A stretch of DNA of 64,000 nt from Heterostelium album PN500 (GCF_000004825.1 NW_008805070.1:1488001-1552000), one strand, 5' to 3'; positions 43,701 through 56,988 are shown, counted from the stretch's first letter. The notes: generated by a model not told the origin, from the sequence alone. Numbers and translations are program-made.

Positions 43701-45648
43701 AATTAATCACTTATTAATAATATTATTATTATTATTAGCTGAGAAAGAAGGTGTAGCACCCAAATTAGACCGATTTTCTGTTACAAGACCAATAGTGGAT
43801 GTTGGTGTCAGCAATATATCGACTACGATTTTATATCAGATTTCAGATAATACGAATATCGATACCGATCATGCGCCTACCATTTATGTCTCATCAATGT
43901 ACGAGGCCACTGTTGAATTCCAATCGGCTCTTCTCTCGTCCAACTCTACACACGCCTCATTTTCCTGTCAGATTATACTTCCCTATGGTTTTGGTTCCAC
44001 AGATTTCTATATTTCAATCTATGGAATATCCGATATCTATTATAATCTAATAGGATACACTCCATTAGAATTATCTGCTTCAAGTTTTTCTTTTGGTTTA
44101 AAAAGACAATTTTCAAAGAGTAATTATTTTTTTAATTTCAATATAATGTTAAAAAAAAAATAATACTAATTATTCTATTATTAAAAATAATAGCTTATCC
44201 ATATTTAGAAAGTTATGAACCGATTTCTAAAGATGGTGGACAATTAACTATTTATGGATATCAATTCGGTACTGATTTGAATCAGATTTCTTTCAAATTA
44301 TCACCTCCCAATGGCGAAGTTATGATAAATCTAACAAGATCTTCGGTTTCATTGTTGGGAAATTCATATATAATTATTAATTTCCCATCGTTTGGTAATT
44401 TCTATAGTCTTGAACTGGTTCTAATGAAATCGACATTCAGTTCCAATGTCTTGACAATTTATCCTACTTCGCCACTGGAGCTACCGAATGTCACACCCAC
44501 TCCAACACCAACAAGCACTACAACACAACCCCCAGTTACACCCACACCAAAACAATGTCCAGGAAATCCAACATGCACTGGAAATGGAAATTGTGTAAAC
44601 TCTGAATGTAAATGTTTTAAAAACTTCTTTGGTCCAGATTGTTCATCACGTATGTAAATCTATTATTTTATATAACTATTATTATTAGAATTTCATATTA
44701 ATATTATTATGATTATTTATAGAATTAATTCCATCACCTCCACCAAATGTAAATCCTTCTACACCAGGTACAAATACAACAGTGATCACTCCAAATGATA
44801 ATACTCTGATATCAGAGCTATCTATTGATTCTTTGAGAGAATTGAATGATATTGGAAATGTTGTTGCAGAATACAAGTTATCGAATTATTCATGGAACTT
44901 TGAAAATCTAACAAAAGTAAACGACCCAGATTTCATTGAATATCGATATTCAACATTAATTAAAAACACAACACAATTCAACATTACCATTCAATGGTTC
45001 TTGAATGAATTCAATTATTCATTTGCCGGTGATAACTACACAATGTCGAAATCATCATTAAAATACTCGATTTCCATTTCAACTTATGAATTCTTGACGA
45101 ATCTCAATCAACTCCAAGTTATCATGTCAGCAACACTCATTGGTGCAAATGATGATTGTTCATCGAAATCATTTGGAACAACATCGACATCCGACGGTAA
45201 AGATCAACAATTACAATGGATCAAACTTAAAGTTGGATATGAAAGTCTTTACGGTCGATTCATTGAGAAAGCTGTTGTCGATGATGATGCAATGATTGTG
45301 ATAAACCGAGTGCTTGACGATCAATATCAACCTATTTCAACAACATCAACAACACAATCATTCATTGGAATTGACATTCCACATTTCAGCCGATCGGTTC
45401 TTATTGATCCTGATTTCTCAATACTTGTAGATAATACACCTGCTTCCGACGATCCAAATTCAAAATGTAACAGTAAATCATCAGGATTAAGTAAATATCA
45501 AATCATAGGTATTGCTGTTGGCGCTGCTGTCATTGCCATAGCCATAGCAGGAACCATCACATACATAACACTTAAAAACAAAAGACAAGCCAAATCAATA
45601 GAAGAACTAAATATGAAGATGCAGAAATTAAAATCCGATAAAACATAA
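40707..45648 (+). CDS. ComC-like EGF/TIG type I membrane protein, tandem copy 2
   Basis: Eleven exons: 40707-40788, 40847-41143, 41236-41547, 41660-41953, 42023-42334, 42422-42742, 42804-43151, 43239-43670, 43739-44119, 44194-44649 and 44723-45648, giving 1386 residues. Exon number, order and phases equal copy 1, and each exon aligns with its partner (for example GSFAT-type exon 4, FGTYSFxIQIG exon 6, the identical NRLDYKPILEIFN of exon 7). Exon 6 ends at an unusual GTTTGT donor, fixed by the frame. Ectodomain exons 2-5 and 8-9 are diverged. From the EGF module through the transmembrane helix the two genes are about 98% identical in DNA. The cytosolic tail is different again (KRQAKSIEELNMKMQKLKSDKT). 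Confidence 0.9.
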
Positions 45649-46145
45649 TTTTATTTATTTATTTCTGCAAATGGTCTTTATTCAAAAAAAAATTATATAA
45701 AAAGTAAATTTAATTAATTTTTAAAATAAAATTTTAATTAATATATTAATATTGTACTATAATAATTCTATGAGATTCACATTATTTGATTCAGACAATC
45801 AATAATCATAATCATATAAATTTCATAAAGAATTGATTGAAATCTGACACAACACTATTTTTTATTGATTCAAAGAAAAAAAGATATGTGTCATTCTTTG
45901 ATTTTTCTTTTTTCTTTTTTTTTTGGCAAACTTAACATTTTAACAGTTTTTTTTGCAAAATGAGACTATATTAAGTTTATTTTTAGTTTTAGACATATTA
46001 AAATCGTAATTTTCTCTTTATTTATTTATTTATCTTTTAGAATTATTTATTGTAACATTATATTATTATTTTTTTTTATTTTTATTTTTTTAACTTATTC
46101 TATTTTGACTTTCTTTTTTACAACTAATATATATATTTATAAATA
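45649..46145. other. spacer, no gene seen
   Basis: A+T-rich sequence with T tracts, holding the 3' flank of ComC-like copy 2 and the promoter of the exonuclease gene. Confidence 0.5.
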
Positions 46146-48363
46146 ATGGTATCATCATCTTCATCATCAGCAATATCAACAGTTTTCAATGCAACATCAT
46201 CCAACTCATCATTTGAATCAATGGTTAGAATGTTAGGTTATGGTGTTGCATCATTATTAGTTGCATCTTATCTGTGGTACAGTAATCGTCAAAACAATAA
46301 CAATGGCAATAATAATGGTAAACAACCAACAACTGTACCAAAAGAATATTTTAAATTACCAAAGTCTGTCAATATTCATGTATTGAACGATGTTGATGAA
46401 GCCGATAAACTTCTTTACGATCTTTACAATTCGATTTTGACAGCACTAGGTCTGCCTTTAGTGAATATAGATGAAGCAATCATCTCCAACACTTCAGATG
46501 AATCTTCTACAACATCATCAACATCATCAACAACAGCAAACACTACCAACAACAATTCATCATCATCGACATCCTCGACATCATCACCTGCAATCAAAAG
46601 ACTTGATGAAACAGGTCTTTCAATTGAAGCAACCGATAAGGTTGTACTTGGATTGGATGCAGAGTGGGCACATGATCATCTACCATCTGGTGCTGGCAGT
46701 TCTCAGAAGAGTCCACGTGTCGCTCTTATCCAAATATCAACGGCAACCGACGCCTATCTCTTACAGATGACTCAGATGTCTCGTATTCCAAAGTCGTTGA
46801 TTGCCATCTTAACGGATCCGCGTATTCTCAAGGTCGGTGTTGCCATCAATCAAGACGCAACCACCATATTCAAGAATTTCAATATTCTCACAAAGGGATG
46901 TGTCGACTTGGTTCCACTGGCTCGCCTGACCAACTACGCAGGAAATGGATTGGCCAGTCTAGCTTATTCCACGCTGAACGGTTGCAATTTGGATAAGAAT
47001 CATTTGGTTCGATGCAGCCACTGGGAACTAGCAACTCTGTCAGCGGAGCAGATTCACTACGCTGCATGTGACGCTTGGATCTCACTGGCTATCTACACAC
47101 AAATGCTACAAACCTACAGAAGAAACAGAGCGTTGTCTTGTCCTGACGAACCGACACCTTCGTCCATGGATTTCTGTCGTTCCTTTATCAATGCCAACTT
47201 CAAAATACGTGATTCCAAGAGTGGTGATAGCAGCGATAAGAATAGCAGCGGTAATGGACATAGTAAATCAGCGGGAAAGAATAATCAAAAGGGAATGTCG
47301 AAATCATCGATGAATTTCGGTAGAGACGATCGTGTACTCTATGATAATTGTCCGTTGTACGGACCGGACGGTACACTGCTGTGTAACGTCAGTAAGAAGA
47401 AAGTGCAGTGGTATCTCGAGCGTAATCTCGGTGTTATCACCTGTGAGAATCCACTCTCTATCAAATTGACATTCACACCGAAAGGAAACGGTCATGCCGA
47501 TGACGCATATTACTTGTCGCACAAGGAGAATCGTTGTGTTGTCTGTGGTACCACCAAGAAGATATTGAGACACTCCATCGTACCACACTCCTACAGACAA
47601 TACCTACCAGTGGAGATCAAGAGTCACTCTTCACACGACGTTGTTATCCTCTGTTCGGAATGTCATTTCACAATGAACAAACGACTTCATTTCATGAAAC
47701 TAGTAATTGCCGATCAATATAACGTACCATTTGAAAACACCAGTAGTGTAATCATTGATAAAGATTTATTAAGAGTAAGCTCATACATATATATATATAA
47801 TCATCCATACAATATAACTAATTTATTTATTACTTTAGATGTCTAAACATGCAATTGTATTATTTGGTCATTATTTCAAGGAGACTTCAAAGTTGAAAGT
47901 TGAAATCCAAAACGAAGAAGAGGAAGAAGAGGAGAAAGAGAAAGAGAATGGCAATGATGATGAAAATCAAGGTAATGAAAGTGATGAAAAGGAGAATGAA
48001 GGTAAAAGAAGCAGCAGCAGTAATAGTTGTAAATCAAAGTGTAATAGCAATAAGAATGGAGTGAAGAGACTACTAGCAAAGAAGAAACCTAATATACCAT
48101 TGGAAAAGATCGAACACATGAGAAAGGAGGTATTGACTTATCTGGGTAAGGAAGAGTTGGTTGAGGAAGATGTCGTTCGTCTAGTACAATCGAATCCAAA
48201 GCATAAGGATGACAGCTACGTTGCTCATGAAAAACAAGTAATGGATAAAGTATTGGCAGACGGTGACGAAGGTATCAAAAAATTCATCAGAGCATGGCGT
48301 AGAAACTTTGTTGAAACCGTACAACCAAAGTTCTTAAACGAACATTGGTGTATTGATAAATAA
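46146..48363 (+). CDS. EXD2-like 3'-5' exonuclease with membrane anchor
   Basis: Two exons, 46146-47774 and 47839-48363, give 717 residues. An N-terminal transmembrane helix (about 29-46, MLGYGVASLLVASYLWY) is followed by an N/S/T-rich spacer, then a DEDDy exonuclease domain: D171 and E173 in LGLDAEW, D237 in GVAINQD, and Y305 and D309 in HYAACD. C-terminal to it lies the EXD2-type module CVVCGTTKKILRHSIVPHSYRQYLP...ILCSECH, a zinc/HNH-like arrangement of C-x2-C, H and C-x2-CH. Animal EXD2 sits at the mitochondrial outer membrane and is implicated in DNA end resection and RNA degradation. The second exon is highly charged (E/K repeats) and then helical (LTYLGKEELVEEDVVRLV). All catalytic residues are present. 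Confidence 0.9.
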
Positions 48364-48835
48364 ATAATCAAAACAAAATTAATAATTACAAATTATTCTT
48401 TTTTATGATGCCAACGGTTTTCGGAGATTTTGATTATGATTGATTTTCAATCAGTATGTCAAGAGGGTTGTGGGTTCACATTAAACTATTCGTTTTCTTG
48501 ATGACTCATTTTTTTTTTTTTATTCTGGTATTGGGTGGTTTTTGGTCAAATGATTTTATTTTATTTTAATTTGTTTTAGATATCAGAATAAGAATTTGAA
48601 CATTATATTAGCCACATAATATAGATCTGTGTGAATCCCAATTGATCAACCCAGTATTTAAATCAACAACAATTGTTGTTGGTGATTAAGTAATATCTAT
48701 GTTAAAACAAAAAAATGGTGTTGTTAATGTTATGTAACATTACATTACATTCATATTATTATTATTTATTATCGTCAGTATAACAATAATCAATATACAA
48801 ATTAGTTATTATAAATAAATACAAAAAGTATAAAA
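48364..48835. other. spacer with an 18-bp palindrome
   Basis: Mostly A+T-rich. An exact 18-base palindrome (CAACAACAATTGTTGTTG) lies near 48664-48681, about 155 bases before the next ATG. Its role is unknown and chance is possible in such repetitive sequence. Confidence 0.4.
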
Positions 48836-50950
48836 ATGATAATAATTAAAAATAATAATAATTATAGTAATAATAATAATTTAATATTCTTTAAAATTGT
48901 AAAAAATAAATTATTAGTTAAAAAGATATTAGAGTATATAAAAATAATATCGGATGTTCACTTTTTTTATGGTAGAACACTTTCGTCCACTGTTACAGTG
49001 CGGTATCATCACTTTGTGAGGTATTACCACGATATCAATGACACCGAATGGATATGTAGAAATGGATACTTTGCGTTGTTGCTAGACAAACTGGTTAGAG
49101 GTGATCGATTGGTATGGAGTAAACATTCGCTAGATACTCTGTTCGAGCATAGTAGATCGTTGGGTATTCAATACTTCTCAACGCTTTTCGAACTGATCGG
49201 GAGTAGGAAGCAACTTGGTCATATCTATCGGTATTGCTTGACACCTTCAGCCATCGTCAGACACACCGAATCGCTATTAAAGAATGATGGTGACCTACAA
49301 GTGTTCTGCTATTTCTACAAACAATCTATGACCTGTATAACAACAAACTCTCTACTCATAGCAATAGAAAGTGGAAGTTATCAAATCATAAACTATCTTT
49401 ATCATTATAATACATCTACTTTTATCGATCTATTATTATCTACAACAACAACAAAAATTAAAGATAAAAAGCTAAATATATTACAATTGGCAATAGAATC
49501 AAAATCAAAAGATATGATACTATTTATCTATCATATATTAATTAATAATAGTAATATTAATAATAATAATAATAGTAATAACTATAACAATTCAATATCA
49601 ATTTATTATATATTAAAATGTATAGATGATCTACCAACTATTAGATATCTATTAGATAATAATCATAATAATAATTTAATTGAATTCACAAAAAGTGAAT
49701 TTTATTCTTATATAGATCATGCAATACCAATTGATAGTATTACAATCAATCATATAAATATTGTTATTTATATATTAGAAAAGTTTATTGGTGTAGAGTT
49801 ACCATTATTATCAGAGATTACCAAAAGAGTGATTCATCTTTCTTCTGGTAATCAATTGATATTGAATCAATTGGTATTGTTTGAATTATTACTATCAAAT
49901 TCAGACATATACAACTCTGTTACAATTAAATATAAAGTTAAACATTTAATTTCACTTGGATCTATGGATATTACAAGATATCTAATTGGATATATCGATA
50001 GATTGCCTGTTCATATCAAACCATTGCTATTGGAGTATTGCAGTGAAGTCGGTACCATTGAACAACTCTGTTACATCGATTCATTAGATTACGCACATAA
50101 TCTCGACTACGTACTGGATCTTGCCAATAGCTATGATAAGCTTGTCTATCTCTATGGGAAGGTGAAGAGACTGACCCATCTCGCCGTAGATAACGCAGCG
50201 TACAGAGGTGATATCGATTCAGTAGCTTTTCTAATTGGCCATTGCCAGGCTCCTTTCCGTTCCGCCGTTTACACTGCAGCTTCGAAGCGACACCTGAACG
50301 TTCTGGAATACCTACTCAACCATCTGAATAACCTTGACACTGCCACACCGACACCATTCTATTTCCACTATAATAATTGCCAATCGGTTGAATTCTTGGT
50401 TACCAACTTTGCTAGACTCTCACAACTCTACCGATTCCAAGAGAATATAATTACCATCGTATTCCAATATGCTTGTTACTATGGTTATAAATCGGTGGTC
50501 CTATTTATCATTGAATATTACTCGGCGTCGGTTTGCAATAGCAATAAGTATTTGGAGTTGGCTGTTATGGCTGGTCAAGTGGAGATACTCTATATCCTAA
50601 TGGATTGGTCAGAGTCAACCAATAGACTGATCATATCGTCACATTGGCAGTACTGTCTTTGCTTTGGTGATAGATCGTTCCACCAACGTGTCATTCAGTA
50701 TTGTAATAATAACTTTGGATCGATACAGACCGATCATCTCTTCGAAGGAATATTCATCAGAGGACAAATCAACCTACTCCGATATCTTCATCAAGATCTT
50801 AAACTCAAACTACCACTAGATATCGAGTTGGCAATAGTAAACAATCATATTGATATTATCGAATACTATCAATACAATCAACTAAATTCGAATATACAAC
50901 GTTTAGAGCAAATATATAATAATGATAACTTAATATTATCGACAACCTAA
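48836..50950 (+). CDS. ankyrin-type repeat protein of a dictyostelid family
   Basis: A single-exon frame of 704 residues. After an N/I/K-rich start comes a helical N-terminal region (HHFVRYYHDINDTEWICRNG) and then many 30- to 35-residue helix-turn-helix units of ankyrin type. Examples are NILQLAIESKSKDMILFIYH, HLAVDNAAYRGDIDSVAFLI, TAASKRHLNVLEYLLNHL, YACYYGYKSVVLFIIEYYSA and LAVMAGQVEILYILMDW. The repeats are degenerate, lacking the strict TPLHxA start. No other domain is seen. Such proteins are numerous in dictyostelids, have no known enzymatic role and probably bind other proteins. The first 40 residues could be spacer translated from an early ATG; a later Met is possible. Confidence 0.75.
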   Translation: MIIIKNNNNYSNNNNLIFFKIVKNKLLVKKILEYIKIISDVHFFYGRTLSSTVTVRYHHFVRYYHDINDTEWICRNGYFALLLDKLVRGDRLVWSKHSLDTLFEHSRSLGIQYFSTLFELIGSRKQLGHIYRYCLTPSAIVRHTESLLKNDGDLQVFCYFYKQSMTCITTNSLLIAIESGSYQIINYLYHYNTSTFIDLLLSTTTTKIKDKKLNILQLAIESKSKDMILFIYHILINNSNINNNNNSNNYNNSISIYYILKCIDDLPTIRYLLDNNHNNNLIEFTKSEFYSYIDHAIPIDSITINHINIVIYILEKFIGVELPLLSEITKRVIHLSSGNQLILNQLVLFELLLSNSDIYNSVTIKYKVKHLISLGSMDITRYLIGYIDRLPVHIKPLLLEYCSEVGTIEQLCYIDSLDYAHNLDYVLDLANSYDKLVYLYGKVKRLTHLAVDNAAYRGDIDSVAFLIGHCQAPFRSAVYTAASKRHLNVLEYLLNHLNNLDTATPTPFYFHYNNCQSVEFLVTNFARLSQLYRFQENIITIVFQYACYYGYKSVVLFIIEYYSASVCNSNKYLELAVMAGQVEILYILMDWSESTNRLIISSHWQYCLCFGDRSFHQRVIQYCNNNFGSIQTDHLFEGIFIRGQINLLRYLHQDLKLKLPLDIELAIVNNHIDIIEYYQYNQLNSNIQRLEQIYNNDNLILSTT

Positions 50951-51880
50951 ATAATTATATAAACAACACTTTATTGTTTTAATAAAACAATGAATATTAA
51001 AATCTATTAAACTGTATTGATTTTTAAAAAAGATACCACTTTGTTTATGACACATAAATACTGATGATAGAAATAATTATTGTAGATTGCAATTAGAGGA
51101 TCAGAAATATGACGTTGTAACTGCAGTATATCAATAAATATTGTGTTTATTTATTTAAATAATAATACTCTATACCGATTAAATCTGATTACTACTTTTT
51201 TATTTTTTATTTTTGCTCATACTCTATTCATTGATACAAAACACAAGTTGATTGAAATGTTTATTTATTTTTAAGTCATACCAAACAACAATAATCACTT
51301 GAAATTATCATTTTGATCACATAAATGAATCGGTCCAATAATCATAATAAGTTATAATAATATATTTAAAGCCTTAGATTCAAATTAATATGATTTGAAC
51401 ATCAAAAAAAAACGAAAATTTTAATCAACAAAAAATCAAAATTTAATCGAGATTCTTTTTTTTTTGTTTTTGATTGGGCTGTGCAAAGCTTTAGAGTGGG
51501 AATAAACACTTTTTGAAGCCGATATTTTATTTATTTATTTATTTTGCAACACACAAACGGAGGAAGATATCAATTAATGTTGGGGATGATGTATCAAGTT
51601 TTTTTTTTTCCTTTTTATTAAAGGGTTTGGTTTTTTCTTTTGGTGCTGAATGAACCATTTTGTTTTTTCGTCGAATCATACTATTTGTAGATATTCTTTT
51701 AAATAAACAAATAAAACCAATACCAATATTATTATTAATGTCAATGCTCTCACCTTGTAAATAACACAACACTAAAACAACCACCAAAGATCACCAACAA
51801 CCAGTTAATATTGGCACCTTTTTTCTACTTTTCGTTTGTTTTTTTTTTTGTAAACCTGGTCATAGAGAAAGAAGATTGTT
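50951..51880. other. spacer, no gene seen
   Basis: 930 A+T-rich bases between two plus-strand genes, with no convincing open frame on either strand. T tracts occur near 51600 and 51841, the latter just before the receptor gene start. Confidence 0.6.
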
Positions 51881-54800
51881 ATGCAAATGAAACAACCAAC
51901 AACTTTGTTGTTGATATTAAGTTGTTGTATTTTGTTCACGTGCATTTTGGGTTATGATCCAATTTACAATTCAGAAAACAATCATTACTACCAGTTGATT
52001 TCAGGTAGTCAGAAATATACATTTACAGAAGCTGTCAATCTTCAATCACAATATCAATATAATGGTTTGATTGGGTAACTATTCTTTTGAAAAAAGTTTG
52101 TCATATTAAATACGTTCATTTGATTATTAATAATATCATATCATCACAATGTGACTGTTCATTCTCTTTTCTTTTTTTTTTTTTTTAAAATAATAGGAAT
52201 CTTTTAACAATTAATGATGATAAAGAGTTACAATTTATTATCGAAAAAGTAATAGTTGATTCAACTATACCGAGTAAGGAAATTTGGCTTTCATTGGCAC
52301 CGCTAGACACAGAGAATAGCCGCTGGGGATGGACAACAGGAATCTACCGTAATCAAACATTATACTCTAGCTTTCCAGCTAGATGCTACCAATATTGTGC
52401 AGACTGGAGAGTATCAACCAATCAGTCCACTCCACATATCTGGTTCAATGCTACCACACTCCAACAGGCACGTCAATGGCAACACACCACACCATCTGAT
52501 CAAAAGCTGGTTATCATCGAATATGAAAGCACGATTGCTCCAACCATAGCAAGAGCCAATCCAAATTCAACTTTTATTACCATTGGCAATCTAAAAGTAG
52601 CCGATAAATGGGCAGTCAGAGTTAATGATGTCAATTGTAAATCGCTGGTTCCAACGGTAGTCAACCAAACCACAAGTCTTCAGTGCGGGTTAGAGACTCT
52701 TAAAACCTATGAGGGAATCTTTAATATCTCCATTGCCGACGGAACATTGAATTCCTATTTTGTATACAGATTTAATTCGCCGTGGATCGTAGCCATCAAA
52801 GGCAATTCCAACGATCTATCGGCCACCATCTACGGAGCCAACTTTCAACAATCACTGATATCACCAACGCCAGCAACCATCCTTGTAAATAGCATACCAT
52901 GTTCAATCATCAATTATAATTTCACATCCACTCCACAGACAATTCTTTTGAATTCCGTAAAATCACAATTATTCACATCAATACAAATCACCTACAATTC
53001 CAACACCGCCATTCCCACTCGATATTACATCAACCAATATGAATACCCTATTTTTGAACAAACCACCGGGTTATTCTACCGTTACTTTGGTAACCCAACA
53101 ACCTTTGAACAATCATTGCTATTTGCTTCACAGGATCAGCTGCTCTACAGCCAAGGTCACTTGGCAAATATAAATACAACCGAGTTGTATCAGTTTGTAC
53201 ATAACCAATTCGCCAATGGCAATAGAAGTTATAAAGTTTGGGCAGATCTTCTCTATATCAATAGTCAACTGCTTTATAATAACCAGAGTTATACAACGCA
53301 ATTGACAAATGCCACTGGTTTGCTAACAGGTAGATTCTACTTTAACGGAGCGACACAAGGTTGTATAGGAATAGAATCCACCACCACCGATACCTATCCA
53401 TTGGTTATTGTATATGGATTGCAAAATCCAGTTGTAGATAGCAGTATACCGAGAATTATAGTACCAACATTGGCGGGTGGCACACCATATTCCGTTCATA
53501 TGAAATCTAATTTCCTTTGGTTCAATTATTTCATCACCTACACATTCAACGGCAAAACCTATAACACTGCCACTTCCAACATCAAAGCCAAAACCATAGA
53601 TATTATAGCACCACCAGGTTCAGGAGTAAATCAACCATTAGACATTTCAATTGTAAATTCAGATAAGAAATCATTATCATATACAATTCATACATTTTTA
53701 GATTATCCAGGTAATTATTGAATTATTTATTATAATAATTATTATTTATATTAATTATATTTTATTATCTTTTCTATTTTTTAGCACCTATTATTAGTGG
53801 TATTAAATGTCCAAATGATTATATTACTATCATGGGTAGTAATTTCGCTGAACCAATTCAGATAAATAATTTGAATTGTAATTATATCAAGTTGTTTTCA
53901 AGTGGTGAGCTGTATTGTCAGTTAAAAGAATCACCTAATGGTGTTAATTTTTCAATTACTGCAAATGGACAACAATCAAATAGTTATACTCAGAGCAACC
54001 AGTATGCTTGGATACAAACAGTTTCTCCACAGTACATACCTTTTGACGGATCGATTTTAACTATTGTTGGTGACAATCTTGGTAGCCAAGCCAGCTTGCC
54101 AATCGTAACACTAGAAAGAGATACTACTATCATTTCAACTTGCTCCAATGTAACATTCCTTGTTGATCAAAAATCATTTACATGTATAGCCGATCCTTCT
54201 GATATAGAAGGACAATATTCAGTTAAATATCAACAAATTAATGCAATCCAAAGAGTTGAAGCTGTTGTTATTTATACAAGTAAATATTTATTATTTAAAA
54301 TTGATTTTGATTTATTACTAATTCAATTAAATATTAAAATAGATGCCACAATTAATACTACTTGGTTACAAAATCAATTTATTGTTACTTTTAGTGGATC
54401 TTTTTTAGATTTATATAAAAAAGATTGGAAGTTAAAGATTGGAAGTGGTGTACCTGGTAATATTAATTGTACTAATTGGGAATGTACTTTTGACATGGTT
54501 GAGGGTTGTACCAGTGGTTTGGTATCGATATTCAGTAGAACCGGAAGATCTTTATTTCAGACTATAATGGTTTGGACACCATTGATATTCAATATAACAC
54601 CGGCTGTTATTAATCCACTTTCAGAAGATCCAATTATCGTAAATGGGCTGTTCTTCCATAAAGGCGTACAAGTTAGATTCTTTAATTATTCTCTACCAAA
54701 TGTTACAATCTCAGAGAGTCAGATAGTGATTCATTCAGTACCAATGTCCACTGGAAATATCTCTGTTAGCATTGTCGATTTGTCCAACCCAGACGTACCA

Positions 54801-56872
54801 ATTCCATCGAATCGAATCAATGTTGTCTATCCAAAGCCAGTGGTAACCAAAGTCACTACCACTGCACCTGATATCCAATATCGCCAAAACATCACCATCG
54901 TTGGACAATTCCTAGGTGTAGCAGACCGATCTCTCTACCCAGGATTGAATACACCGGTACTAACATACAATGGTTTGTCATCTGGTGAGTTTACTACCAC
55001 CTATACATCATTCGACAAGATTGTTGCATGGATTCCATATGATTCTAGATCCGGTGAATTTAATATTACCATCGATGGACAAACTTCATTTTCCTATCCT
55101 GTTAAAGTGTGTAAGTAAAAAAAAAAACAAATCATTTAATAATTAATTTTCATTTATATTTACTAATTAGTAATTTCACTTTAGATCCATTTATTCAATC
55201 TATTGAAAATAGACCAGCAACAACAGGATCAATGATAACTATAATAGGTTATTATTTAGCACCTTATAGTTGGACTGGTCAACAATCATTATTCGTTTCC
55301 ATCGAGAATTTGAATTGTACAAGTTTGAATTTGGCTTATTCCAGTACCGCACCTTATTATCTGGCTTGTAATGCACCACCTGGTAGTGGTAAAAAGACAC
55401 TCTATATCAATAATGGACAAGATACAGTGACTTTTGATATCGTTTACCAATCGCCAACGATTGAATCGACCACTTCCACTCATTTCGGTAGACCGGGTAC
55501 TGTTTCTATTTTCGGAAGCAATTTTGCACCCAACAATGTTGCTGTTACCATCGGTGGTATACCTTGTACCTACCCAAGAGTCAACAGTAATTATGATATG
55601 TTGGAATGTAGATTTGCATCCAATGTTCCTATCAGTCAACTACTACCATACAATAACCAAATACAACTAGATGGAGTAACAACTGGTACATTTTCATTGG
55701 AGAGTAATATAACATTACAAGTTTATGTGGAAATCGATGGTTACAATACGACAGCTCCAACCTTTATCTACAGTGTCCAACCGGATGTTTGCGAGTACCA
55801 ATGTGTCTATGGACAATGTGAAGATGGTCATTGTGTTTGTACTGACGGATATACAGGGTTGGATTGCTCACTTGAAGTTGTTGTTGAAGCTCATTTACCT
55901 AGTCCAGCGCTCAATTCCGTTGATCTCATTTTAGGATTAGCAGAGTTTGCAGTTGGATTTAATATCTCTATAATTGGTCTACGTGAAGTGTCACCAACTA
56001 TGACCACCATCAATCAAGTTGAATTTAGTAGTATTTCAAATTGGACTGTTAATTCTATTACAAATGTATATGTAGAAAATAACTATAACAACAACAACAA
56101 TAATAATAGTGGTAGTAGTGACGATCAAGAAACAATCAATTTTCCAAAACCAAATGTTAAACTCTTTCAATATAAAACCAGTTTGGAAATTGTAGATATC
56201 ACAGTAAATCTGACCGTATTCCTTCAGGATGGAGATTATAATTTTGCAGGTGACATTTTTACAGTTGGAAAGAACTCTGTGAAATATCAAATCGAAATTA
56301 ATAATTGGAAGTTTGTTGATCCTCTAAATACACTACAGCTTTTGGTTCTAACCAAATCCACTGCGAAAGAAGAAACATGCATTGCAACAGCCAACAGTTA
56401 CAAAAATCAAAAAGGATCGCTAAGAGAAGTAGAGATTGTTGATTACAATGGTATTTTACATGCATACTATTCCGATCGTATATTGGTTGATGACCGGTTA
56501 GAGTACAGTCAAGTGATAGTTCTCGAAGATGGAACCACTCCAACTAATGAAGATCTTCACTATAACCGTAGTGCAGGACTTTTGACTGCCATTTGTATCC
56601 CACACTTTGAAAACTCTGCAATTATCGATCCCAATTACCAGGTACTCATTGTTATACCGGATCAAAACTGTCTGGAACAAATCAGAAGATGGCGTAAACC
56701 TCTCATTATTACTCTGGTCATTCTTGGTCTGATATCGATCCTCATAACCATATTGATAGTACTCTATCAGCGATATAAATATCATATGAAGATTCTCTAT
56801 ATTCGACTCATTGAATATCACATGGAATGCTATCAACCAATGATAGAACTATTGGATTTTAGTGATGATTAA
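51881..56872 (+). CDS. C-type lectin-like / TIG-repeat / EGF membrane receptor with ComC-type domain
   Basis: Five exons, 51881-52074, 52197-53710, 53785-54279, 54343-55110 and 55185-56872, give 1552 residues. Order: signal peptide (TLLLILSCCILFTCILG); a C-type lectin-like module (YYQLISGSQKYTFTEAVNLQ...NLLTINDDKELQFI), apparently followed by a second, weaker one around residue 405-480 (RYFGNPTTFEQSLLFASQDQ); several IPT/TIG units (APIISGIKCPNDYITIMGSNF; PAVINPLSEDPIIVNGLFF; STHFGRPGTVSIFGSNFAP). An EGF module follows (CEYQCVYGQCEDGHCVCTDG...C), then a ComC-type supersandwich domain (FAGDIFTVGKNSVKYQIEI), one transmembrane helix (LIITLVILGLISILITILIV) and a short tail. The last half shares its architecture with the ComC-like pair upstream. 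A role in sugar binding and cell-cell recognition is inferred; the canonical lectin calcium motifs are not obvious. Confidence 0.88.
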
Positions 56873-56988
56873 TAAAAAACGAAAATTAACCAAACCTCTC
56901 AAAAAGAGATTTATTTATTTATTTATTTTTTATTAATAATAATGATAAGATCGTAAACCAAAAACTAGAACAAACAACAGTTAATTAA

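Noticed and set aside
51539-51787. 82-codon minus-strand frame before the lectin/TIG receptor gene
   Set aside because: Rich in K and runs from T tracts; no motif, no splice partner, and it covers the receptor promoter.
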